Assembly (NCBI RefSeq): GCF_003989665.1
Contig: NZ_RZIJ01000007.1
Location: 183,107 to 247,106, forward strand
Length of the DNA: 64,000 nt
Direction of reading: 5' to 3'
Origin: Azospirillum doebereinerae
Lineage (GTDB): Bacteria > Pseudomonadota > Alphaproteobacteria > Azospirillales > Azospirillaceae
Shown: positions 57,047 through 64,000 of the stretch, piece by piece
How positions within the stretch are numbered: position 1 is the first letter of the stretch
Layout: each line of letters starts with the position of its first letter
Notes under the pieces: generated by a model
The model's database searches: none
Seen by the model: only the letters and a program-made list of their open reading frames with translations
What the model was told of the DNA's origin: nothing
Translations under genes and position numbers: made by a program

Positions 57047-57751
57047 ATGGCGCCGGTTTTCCCGCTTTGTCCGGAGGTCGCGCCCGTGCCCGTGTCGATG
57101 CCGCAACGTCAAACCTCGATGCGGGAGGCGATTCTCGACGCCGCGGAAGAGCTGTTTTCCAAGAGCGGCTTCCGCGCGGTGTCGATGCGCGAGATCGCCC
57201 AGGCCTCGGGCGCCAACCTCGGCAGCATCAGCTACCATTTCGGGTCGAAGGACGGGCTGCTGCGCGCCATCTACGACCAGCATTCCGGGCCGATGAACCG
57301 GCGGCGCAGCGAGTTGCTGAACGAGGCGCAGCGCATCCGCGACCCCGAGGACCGCCTTGCCGCGATCGTTCGCGCCTTCATCCTGCCATCCCTTTCCGAA
57401 GCGGACGGCAGTGTCGGCGGCGGCGCCCGCTTTGCCCGGCTGCGCGCCGTGGTGATGGCGGAGCGGCACGAGGAGGCGCAGAAGATCATCGCGGAGACCT
57501 TCAACCCGATCAACCTCGCCTTCATCGACGCGCTTCAGGAGTGCCTGCCGCACCTGCCGCGCGCCGACATCGTCTGGCGCACGCATTTCCTGCTGGGGGC
57601 GGTCAGCTACACGCTGATCAACCCCTGGCGCGTGGCGCGCCTGTCGGACGGGGAGGCGGACGGCGAGAACACGCAGGAGGCGCTGGCCCAGATCGTCCAC
57701 GCCGCCGTGGCCGCCTTCCGCGCGCCGGCGACGGACGGCGCGGCGGCCTGA
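57047..57751 (+). CDS. TetR family transcriptional regulator
   Basis: A 234-residue regulator. The HTH is at about residues 25-70 (REAILDAAEELFSKSGFRAVSMREIAQASGANLGSISYHFGSKDGLLRAIYD), and the C-terminal part is a TetR_C/CerR-like ligand domain. It is divergent from galB and probably represses the gallate operon until an aromatic ligand or pathway acid binds. The start at 57047 has AAGG nine bases upstream; 57098 is an alternative that would shorten the N-terminus by 17 residues. Confidence 0.92.
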   Translation: MAPVFPLCPEVAPVPVSMPQRQTSMREAILDAAEELFSKSGFRAVSMREIAQASGANLGSISYHFGSKDGLLRAIYDQHSGPMNRRRSELLNEAQRIRDPEDRLAAIVRAFILPSLSEADGSVGGGARFARLRAVVMAERHEEAQKIIAETFNPINLAFIDALQECLPHLPRADIVWRTHFLLGAVSYTLINPWRVARLSDGEADGENTQEALAQIVHAAVAAFRAPATDGAAA

Positions 57752-57870
57752 TTCGCCAAGCCTGAACCGCTCGAGGAGACTTCACAGGACGGAGCAGGAC
57801 CGGCATCCGCTGCGCCCCGATGCGCGGCGGGCCGCGCCGGTGCGAACGGCCCGACCGCTCATGGATAACA

Positions 57871-57917
57871 CCGTGTTCGTTCCCGGCGGGGGGTATGCCC
57901 ACCGGGAACGAACACGG
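57871..57917. terminator. Perfect 16-bp inverted repeat between convergent genes
   Basis: CCGTGTTCGTTCCCGG at 57871-57886 and its exact complement at 57902-57917 flank a 15-base loop. It lies between the TetR gene and the convergent di-heme gene, 15 bp from the latter's stop, so it probably acts as a bidirectional terminator although there is no T-run. Confidence 0.6.
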
Positions 57918-57931
57918 GGGGGGCGCGGCGT

Positions 57932-59881
57932 TCAGAACGGAACCACCGCTCCCGGCAACGGCGGCAGCCGCAAGGTGGTCAGATAGACGAGGAGAGCCTC
58001 CTGGTCGCCGGCGGACAACGCGTAGAAGGCGTCGATCACCGGGTCGGCTTCGCTGCCGGCGCACTGGTAGGGGAATTCCGCCGCGAGGCTGGCCGGGCGG
58101 GTGCCGCCGTGGAACCGGATCGCCTGCGCCAGATCGAGCGCCCGCCCGTCGTGCAGGTAGGGCCAGCTGTCGGCGACGCCCCACAACGGCCGGGTCAGGA
58201 ATTGCTGTGGCGGAACGGCGATGGTCGCCACGTCCGTGGCCTGCGGCGCGATGTCGGCGAGGCAGGGGCCCATGTCGTGGAGGCGCAGGTCGCTCAACAG
58301 CGGCACCGCCAGGGGGGCGTTCGGATCCGTGTAGGGCAGGCGGTCGCGGGCGTAGGCCGGCAACGCGCCGGCCGTGCCGCCGGGCGTTCCTCCGTCCAGG
58401 TTTCGCCATGCCGTGGAGGGTGTCGGCCGGCTCGCCAGCGTGTTCAGGTTGATCTCCAGCCCGCCGACCGCCGTCGTGTCGGCGTCGGCGACCGCCTTGT
58501 CGTAAAGGGCGGCAACCGCCGCGGCCGGCTCTCCCCTGCGGGTGGCGTCGTCGGCCTGGGCCGAGACCTTGGCCAGCCGGGCCCGCACCTCGCGCACCAC
58601 CGGCAAATGTTCCGTGCTGGGCAGCGGATTGACCAGGGTGGGGGCCGCGACGGTCCGCTTGCGGGTCTCCCCGGCGCGTCCCTGGAGGCGCGACGGCAGC
58701 GTGATTCCGGCGTCGGAGCCGACCTGATCGGGATGGTCAAGCACGGTGCCCCATTCGATCGTCACCACCGGCCGGTCGAGTTGCTGGACCGGCTGGTGGC
58801 AGGACGCGCACATGGCGCTGCCGGCCGGGAGTCCGGCGTCGGTCGCCGTGCCGGCGAAGATCGCGGCGCCGCGGGTCGCCTGGGCCTTGCGGGTGGAGTC
58901 GGCCGGCGTCTCGACCGTCGGGGGCCGTGTCAGCGCCACGAAGCTGGTCAGCGCGCCGATGTTGCCGTAGCTCAGCTCGTTGATCACCCCGTCGCCGTCG
59001 TTGTCGTTGTTGACCCCGACGACCTCGACCGCCTCCATGCTGAAATGGAACTGGGTCGCGGCCGCCGCGAAGTGACGGACCGACGAGGCGATCCCCTTCC
59101 ACTGGAACGGACGCACGACCAGGTCCTGGGCGACTCCGGTCAGCCGGCTGTAGTCGTAGACGACGGTCTTGGTCTTGCTGTCGTAGGTGGCGCCCAGCCA
59201 GCCGAAGGACAGGTTCTTGGCCGCCAGCGGCAGGGTCACCGGCTTGTCGGGCGTGTAGCGGGCGTGGTCGGCGAGAAGGGCCTGCTGCCCGAGCAGCTGC
59301 CCGGTGATCTCGTTGGCCAGCGCCTGGGTGTAGCCGGTCCCGAACACGTGCGGCGGGTTGCGGACCAACTGGGTCAGCGGGTTGGGAAACTGGCCGTTGA
59401 TGAAGGCGGTGTTGGCGATGCCGGCGGCGCCGCCGATCGCCGGCTGGGTGCGGGTCGCCGGTCCGGGCGGGTTGGCGCCGGCGAGGTCGGGCTGGACGGT
59501 GGCGCCGATCGACGTGTGGCACTCGTAGCAGCTCTGGCTGTCGATGCCGTTCAGGCGCAGGAAGGGGATCGGCGGCGGCACGCTCCCATCCGCCGTCGCG
59601 TAGGGGCTGAACGGCGAATTCGGGTAGAGCGCCTTGCGCTGCCACGCGCGCGGGCCGTCCGCGCCCTCGCCCCAGCCGTCCTGCGGGAAATACGGATAGC
59701 TGAAGAAATGCGCGCCGGATTCGACGATCCGCCGCAACGTGACACTGCCGGACATCACGTCCTGCTGCGGGATGGTCACGCTCGACGTGATGTTGGCTTG
59801 CTGGGCACCCGCATCAGGGGTAAAAACCGACAAAATTCCGAGCGCAATGATTGATCTTGTGGCGATTGGAGCGATTTTCAT
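57932..59881 (-). CDS. Di-heme c-type oxidoreductase (DHOR / MauG-like peroxidase group)
   Basis: A 649-residue exported cytochrome. A signal peptide (ending near AGAQ, residue 27) is followed by two heme c motifs, C118YECH122 and C358ASCH362. A calcium-loop sequence NDNDGDGVINEL (292-303) is typical of the di-heme oxidoreductase (DUF1111) group. This group relates to bacterial cytochrome c peroxidases and MauG. It faces away from the oxidase genes at 60210-64000. It could remove the peroxide those enzymes make, accept their electrons, or act in cofactor maturation; which is open. Confidence 0.85.
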   Translation of the reverse strand: MKIAPIATRSIIALGILSVFTPDAGAQQANITSSVTIPQQDVMSGSVTLRRIVESGAHFFSYPYFPQDGWGEGADGPRAWQRKALYPNSPFSPYATADGSVPPPIPFLRLNGIDSQSCYECHTSIGATVQPDLAGANPPGPATRTQPAIGGAAGIANTAFINGQFPNPLTQLVRNPPHVFGTGYTQALANEITGQLLGQQALLADHARYTPDKPVTLPLAAKNLSFGWLGATYDSKTKTVVYDYSRLTGVAQDLVVRPFQWKGIASSVRHFAAAATQFHFSMEAVEVVGVNNDNDGDGVINELSYGNIGALTSFVALTRPPTVETPADSTRKAQATRGAAIFAGTATDAGLPAGSAMCASCHQPVQQLDRPVVTIEWGTVLDHPDQVGSDAGITLPSRLQGRAGETRKRTVAAPTLVNPLPSTEHLPVVREVRARLAKVSAQADDATRRGEPAAAVAALYDKAVADADTTAVGGLEINLNTLASRPTPSTAWRNLDGGTPGGTAGALPAYARDRLPYTDPNAPLAVPLLSDLRLHDMGPCLADIAPQATDVATIAVPPQQFLTRPLWGVADSWPYLHDGRALDLAQAIRFHGGTRPASLAAEFPYQCAGSEADPVIDAFYALSAGDQEALLVYLTTLRLPPLPGAVVPF

Positions 59882-60209
59882 GCATATGAACTCCGGAAAC
59901 TACAGGTTGACATCAATTATTGAGAGAAATTTTCGGGAATCAACCGAATAGATAAGAGGATAGATTTTTGGAAAGATTATTTTTCAAATTTCCTTGCATT
60001 GTTATCTGTAAAAACAGTCATAGGAATCATAATTTTGGGATGATTTTGGCAAGGTGTGCAAAATAATATCATGGTATGTACATTAAAATTTGGAAATTCA
60101 TGCGTTGATTATCGGTCGTTGCTTGATGATAGTCGTCGCACGCGACGCATAACGGCGCGCCGGAACGACGGCGCGCGGGCGGCATCACCGATTGGGAGGG
60201 ACGCGGACC
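59882..60209. promoter_or_regulatory. AT-rich divergent promoter region
   Basis: A 328-bp spacer between the di-heme gene and the ferritin-like gene. About 59890-60120 is strikingly AT-rich with A/T runs, in sharp contrast to all neighbouring DNA; the rest (60121-60180) is GC-rich with two CGGCGCGC direct repeats at about 60153 and 60169. Both divergent promoters must lie here, and a weak TTGATT/GATAGT pair (about 60105-60133) points toward the plus-strand genes. A GGGAGGG ribosome site precedes 60210. No gene is seen. Confidence 0.6.
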
Positions 60210-61523
60210 ATGACTGAGCAACGTCTTCTGGAGCGGGCGCAGGGGAAGGCGGCGGCCCCGCTGTCGGTCGCCTACACGCCGATTTCGACCCTCGCGGATC
60301 TGCGCGCCGCCGCGCAGCTGGCGATCCAGGTCGAATTCACCACGGTGCCCGCCTATCTGACGGCGCTCTATTCGATCACCGACAAGAGCTCGGCCGCCTA
60401 CCAGGCGCTGCGCAGCGTCGTGGTGGAGGAGATGTTCCACCTCAACCAGGCGGCCAACATCCTGGTCGGCATCGGCGGGCAGCCCAAGCTGACCGGGAGC
60501 GTGGTGCCCGTCTACCCGGCCTATCTGCCCTCGGCCAGCACCACCGCCACGCCCTATGTCGGGCTGTACCGGGCCTCGCAGGCGGTGTTCCGCAACGTCT
60601 TCATGGCGATCGAGACCCCCGCCCCCTTCACCGCGCCGCCGCAGGGCAGCGACTATCAGACCATCGGCCAGCTCTACAAGGCCCTGTCGGACGGCATCGA
60701 GCGCTGTGTCGAGCAGTACGGCGCGGACAAGGTCTTTGCCGAGAATGGGTCGGCCGAGCAGCGCACCGACATCTACCTCGGCAAGTTCGGCGGCAAGGCC
60801 GTGAAAGTGACCGACGCGGACAGCGCCCAGCTCGCCATCCAGCAGATCGTCCAGCAGGGCGAGGGCGCGGTGAACCCGACCCACCCGCTGGTCCCCCAGC
60901 AGCCCTACGGCGCCTACGAGCATTACGGCGCCCGCACCGACGGCACCTACGGGCCGATCCTCGGCACGCCCTACGAGCTGTCGCATTATTACAAGTTCCT
61001 GCGCGTGGCCGACGCGCCGGACTTCCCCGACACGCTTCCCATCGTCTCGAACCCGCGGGTGTCGGATTTCACCAACCCCACGGCCCTCCAGGCGGTCAAG
61101 ACGTTCAATGTCGGCTACAGCGTGATGCTGAAGAATTTGGAGGCCTCCTTCACCAAGGCGGGGGGCGGCGCGGCGGACGTCTACTTCACGCTCGCCCTGC
61201 CGCTGATGCACAACCAGCTGCCGACCCTGGCCAACCTGCTGATGCAGCTTCCCGTCTTTCCGAACGGCGACCCGTCCGTCGGTCCCAACGCCGCCCCGAC
61301 CTTCGAGTATGTCGAGGACGCCAGCTTCGACAGCTTCCTCGCGGCCCTGAAGGTCCTCGACAAACTGCTGGCCGACCATGGGCTGCCCCCGCTGCTCGTC
61401 GCCCCGGTGGCGCCGCCCGCCCCGCCGGGCCCGGCCCCCAGGCACCGGGAGGCGCTGCACGGGGTGATCGACGGCGTCCGGACGCTGAAGAGCCGTTCCG
61501 ACGCCATCGGACTCGGGCTGTAA
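60210..61523 (+). CDS. Ferritin-like domain protein (VioB N-domain/IPA imine dimer synthase type)
   Basis: A 437-residue cytosolic protein. The ferritin-like core has QVEFTTVPAYLTALYSI (Glu42) and VVVEEMFHLNQAANIL (Glu73/Glu74, His77), the E...ExxH pattern of di-iron bundles, and matches the family named after the imine-dimer synthase domain of violacein/rebeccamycin pathways (PF12902). A later segment PNAAPTFEYVEDASFDSFLAALKVL is outside the core. It is the first gene of a three-gene unit with a LodA-type oxidase. It may supply or shield a reactive imine, or act in peroxide chemistry. Confidence 0.85.
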   Translation: MTEQRLLERAQGKAAAPLSVAYTPISTLADLRAAAQLAIQVEFTTVPAYLTALYSITDKSSAAYQALRSVVVEEMFHLNQAANILVGIGGQPKLTGSVVPVYPAYLPSASTTATPYVGLYRASQAVFRNVFMAIETPAPFTAPPQGSDYQTIGQLYKALSDGIERCVEQYGADKVFAENGSAEQRTDIYLGKFGGKAVKVTDADSAQLAIQQIVQQGEGAVNPTHPLVPQQPYGAYEHYGARTDGTYGPILGTPYELSHYYKFLRVADAPDFPDTLPIVSNPRVSDFTNPTALQAVKTFNVGYSVMLKNLEASFTKAGGGAADVYFTLALPLMHNQLPTLANLLMQLPVFPNGDPSVGPNAAPTFEYVEDASFDSFLAALKVLDKLLADHGLPPLLVAPVAPPAPPGPAPRHREALHGVIDGVRTLKSRSDAIGLGL

Positions 61524-61588
61524 CCCGACCGGCACCGCCCAAACGGCAACATTCAGCCCGGCCAGATCGGGACAGCGAGGGGAAAACC

Positions 61589-63442
61589 ATGTCCAACACC
61601 GTCTATTCCATCGTCCCCGCCATCGGCATCGCGCGCGTCGGCAACGCGCCGACGGCCTTCTACATCGGCCCCGAGACGGAGGGCGCCCTGCCCACCCTGC
61701 CCAACGGCAGCCCCGTCGGGGAGCAGGATTTCCGCGACGACGAAGGCCGGCTGCGCCGGCAGGCGGCGCGCTTCCGCCTGATGCGCAGCGTCGACGGCGG
61801 ACCGCCCGAGGAGGTCACGTTGAAAAGCAAGGGCGTGGCCTCGATCCGCTGGTACGTCCACCTCGCCAACAAGAAGTCGAGCTGGTACGAGTTCCAGACC
61901 TCGAAGGGCGAGGACGGCTACGCGTCGAACCACCCGCTGCGCAACGCCGACCGGACCAGCGCGGAGGATCGGCGCGCCCTGATGATCGATGCCGGCCCCC
62001 GCTCGATCGAGGGAAGCGACGCCCCGGCCGAGCACTTCTCGCGCGACACCATCCCGCCGGACTACGCCGGCAGCTTTCCGCCGGAGGGGCTGAAGCCCTA
62101 CCCCATCGACACGCTGGGCGAACTGCGCACCGACGAAGAGGGGCGCCTTCTGGTGCTGGGCGGGCTGGGGCATTCCGGATCGGACAGGCCGTCGCCCCAC
62201 ATCGGGCAATACGCCAACAACGACGGCTGGTGGGACGACACCTCGGACGGGCCGGTGTCGGTGAGGATCAGCCTGCTGGACGGGGAGGACGGCCCCCCCG
62301 ACGTGGAGGTCGGCGGCGCCTGGGTGATGGTCGGACCGCCCTCCTACGCGCCGCAGATCCCCAATCTGGTGACGCTGTACGACACCATCTTCGACGTCGT
62401 GGTGCGCAAGCAGGGGCTCCGCCCCGACCTGTTCGCGGACGGGATGTGGAAGACCGGGCCGACCGGCTACAAGCCCTTCTTCGAGACCGACATCAAGCCG
62501 ATCTTCGAGCGAGTCGCCCGCTACCCCTGGGTCGCGGCGATCCCGCCGAAGCCGCACAGCTTCGATTTCGTCAGGCTCGGCAACCCGGATCCCAAGCTCA
62601 ACGGCTTCCGCGCCTACATCCTCGACATCATCCGCCCGCCCGGCGCGGACAACGTCCTGGTCAACGCCAGCACCGGCGCCACCGCCATGCCCTATCTGGC
62701 CGGCGACGACGCGCTGGGCGCCTCGAAACCCGGCACCGTCACCGTGGCGACCTCGAAGTACCTGCGCTTGACCGACACCCAGTATTTCCTCCTCCAGCAA
62801 TGGGCCGACGGCTGGTTCGAGCCGGGGGTCGAACCGGCCGGGACCGCCGGCGATCCGGTCACCCGCGGCGTGCTGGCCAACTGCGTCGGCGGCGCCTTCT
62901 CGCCGGGCATCGAGATGACCTGGATCTCCCGCAACCCGGCCATCTACGACGGCCCCTTCCGCATCAAGGCACGGCCGGACGTGTCCGGCCCGCTCAGCCT
63001 CGGCTTCGATCCGGCGGCGGGCATGGAGCCGGGCGACATCAGCCGCTACATGGCCGTCCCCTGGCAGGCCGACTTCAACGAATGCTCGTCGCAGCCCATC
63101 GAGGGCCGGATCCTGTGGTGGTGGCCGGCGCAGCGGCCGGAATTCGTCTATCTGCCGCCCGAGCCCAAGGCCCTTCTGGCCGAGCCCAGCCCGGCCCTGG
63201 GGCCGCAGGTGTCGTGGATCGGCACCGAGTACAACCAGAAGGCCAACGACTACATCCAGTTCGCCGACGACCTGGACATGGTGAAGCTGTGGGACCAACT
63301 CGGCTTCGTCTTCAACATCGGCAGCGCCGACGATCCCCATTTCGTCGAGGTGGCGCGCCAACTTCCCCGCACGCCCGGCTCGCAGGGCGACACCGCGGGG
63401 ATCGGCGAGCCGGCGCGGCCGCTGGTGGCCGATGTCCCCTGA
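61589..63442 (+). CDS. LodA/GoxA-type CTQ-dependent amino acid oxidase
   Basis: A 617-residue protein of the LodA family (lysine 6-oxidase/glycine oxidase). The N-terminus YSIVPAIGIARVGNAPTAFYIGPE is diagnostic, as are VEVGGAWVMVGPP.YAP, a central HIGQYANN and the region DFNECSSQP with Cys499. By family the cofactor is cysteine tryptophylquinone; Trp568 in KLWDQLGF, 69 residues after Cys499, is the best partner by spacing with LodA (Cys516/Trp581). The enzyme oxidises an amino acid amine, giving ammonia and hydrogen peroxide. It starts 65 bp after the ferritin-like gene, with GAGGGG upstream. Substrate unknown. Confidence 0.88.
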   Translation: MSNTVYSIVPAIGIARVGNAPTAFYIGPETEGALPTLPNGSPVGEQDFRDDEGRLRRQAARFRLMRSVDGGPPEEVTLKSKGVASIRWYVHLANKKSSWYEFQTSKGEDGYASNHPLRNADRTSAEDRRALMIDAGPRSIEGSDAPAEHFSRDTIPPDYAGSFPPEGLKPYPIDTLGELRTDEEGRLLVLGGLGHSGSDRPSPHIGQYANNDGWWDDTSDGPVSVRISLLDGEDGPPDVEVGGAWVMVGPPSYAPQIPNLVTLYDTIFDVVVRKQGLRPDLFADGMWKTGPTGYKPFFETDIKPIFERVARYPWVAAIPPKPHSFDFVRLGNPDPKLNGFRAYILDIIRPPGADNVLVNASTGATAMPYLAGDDALGASKPGTVTVATSKYLRLTDTQYFLLQQWADGWFEPGVEPAGTAGDPVTRGVLANCVGGAFSPGIEMTWISRNPAIYDGPFRIKARPDVSGPLSLGFDPAAGMEPGDISRYMAVPWQADFNECSSQPIEGRILWWWPAQRPEFVYLPPEPKALLAEPSPALGPQVSWIGTEYNQKANDYIQFADDLDMVKLWDQLGFVFNIGSADDPHFVEVARQLPRTPGSQGDTAGIGEPARPLVADVP

Positions 63443-64000
63443 AGCGTTGTCCCCCGAGGCGTTGCGCGACCCGCTTCCGGGCGCGCCTCCGGGCACGGAC
63501 GCGGCGGACGTCCTGATCGTGGGGGCGGGGCCGGCCGGCTCCGCCACCGCGCTCGCCCTGCGCGCGGCCGGCGTGCCGCGCGTGGTCCTGGTCGACCGCG
63601 CCGCCCACGGCTCGCCGGAGCGGGCGGCGCTGCGGGTCGGCGAGTCGGCGACGCCCAACGTCGGACCGCTGCTGGCCCGGCTCGGCCTGCCGGACGATCT
63701 CGGGCGGCTCGGCCACCGCCCCTACCACGGCAATCTCAGCCTGTGGAGCGGCGACGGGGAGAGCGCCGACGACTTCCTGCGCCGGGGCAGCGGGCACGGC
63801 TGGCATCTCGACCGCGCCCGCTTCGACCGCTGGCTGCGCGAGGCGGCGGCGGAGCGCGGCGCCCGCCTCCTGGCCCCCGCCACCCTCGCCGGGATCGAAC
63901 GCCGGCCGGAGGGCGGCTGGACCGTCGGGCTGCGCGACGCGGGCGGCCGGCGCAGCGTGACCGCCCGCGTGGTGGTGGACGCTGGCGGCCGGCGGGCGCC
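63432..64000 (+). CDS. LodB-like FAD-dependent oxidoreductase, cut by window edge
   Basis: The frame is open from ATG 63432 to the right edge, so at least 189 residues are present and the C-terminus is missing. An FAD-binding motif VLIVGAGPAGSATALALRAAGV and a tryptophan-halogenase-like RVGESATPNVGPLL identify an FAD-dependent monooxygenase-type protein. It overlaps the LodA-type gene by 11 bases, so the two are co-translated. By family, LodB is needed to build the cysteine tryptophylquinone of LodA in the cytoplasm. Confidence 0.87.
   Translation, partial: MSPEALSPEALRDPLPGAPPGTDAADVLIVGAGPAGSATALALRAAGVPRVVLVDRAAHGSPERAALRVGESATPNVGPLLARLGLPDDLGRLGHRPYHGNLSLWSGDGESADDFLRRGSGHGWHLDRARFDRWLREAAAERGARLLAPATLAGIERRPEGGWTVGLRDAGGRRSVTARVVVDAGGRRA

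Overview
The window is very GC-rich, gene-dense bacterial DNA with little spacer. Gene content points to an alphaproteobacterium of the Rhodospirillales, most like Azospirillum: a kaiC-kaiB-kaiB-histidine kinase operon, a cobalamin riboswitch ahead of a btuB-type receptor, paired NnrS proteins, an R64-like type IVb pilus cluster, and several solute-uptake/catabolic operons. This placement is inferred from gene content and composition, not from a marker gene. No rRNA, tRNA, transposase, integrase or CRISPR array was seen.

Layout. 1-2379 (minus): a TPR protein cut by the left edge and a RecD/Dda-like helicase. 2831-7616 (plus): a small peptide gene, kaiC, two kaiB genes and a hybrid histidine kinase, coupled by 4-base or similar overlaps. 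7676-13640 (plus): promoter, cobalamin riboswitch, then btuB-btuF-btuC-btuD and an unrecognised cytosolic protein, all overlapping: a B12 import operon. 13667-21709 (minus): a nitrate/sulfonate-type ABC importer (binding protein, permease, ATPase) interleaved with a TonB receptor that has a Fur-like box, and two NnrS-family membrane proteins.

22094-31408 (plus): a type IVb pilus-like cluster (pilin-like protein, beta-helix PilV-like protein, secretion ATPase, second pilin-like or PilM-like protein, anchored protein, PilP-like protein, PilN-type secretin, GspF-type platform protein, small membrane protein), with a lytic transglycosylase facing it at 31425-31970. 32015-46709 (minus): a catabolic region with a CaiB-type CoA-transferase, two MaoC-type hydratases, an ADP-forming acyl-CoA synthetase, a complete Dpp/Opp-type importer, an acetoacetate decarboxylase-like protein, two hydroxyacid oxidoreductases and a nitronate monooxygenase-like enzyme; a LysR gene (47160-48050) is divergent from it.

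48125-56872 (minus): a gallate-type aromatic degradation operon (GalB hydratase, GalC aldolase, a five-gene Liv-type ABC importer, a dehydrogenase, GalA dioxygenase) divergent from a TetR regulator, with paired operator-like palindromes between them. 57932-64000: a di-heme cytochrome gene diverging, across an AT-rich spacer, from genes for a ferritin-like protein, a LodA/GoxA-type quinone-cofactor oxidase and its LodB-like flavoprotein (cut by the right edge).

Seven intergenic palindromic elements of three families (A 17161 and 49481; B 27536, 36611 and 40576; C 42350 and 54036) lie between operon genes. The most interesting loci are the CTQ-oxidase/ferritin-like/di-heme cluster, the pilus cluster whose pilin-like proteins lack a visible prepilin leader, and the TonB receptor-ABC-NnrS locus.
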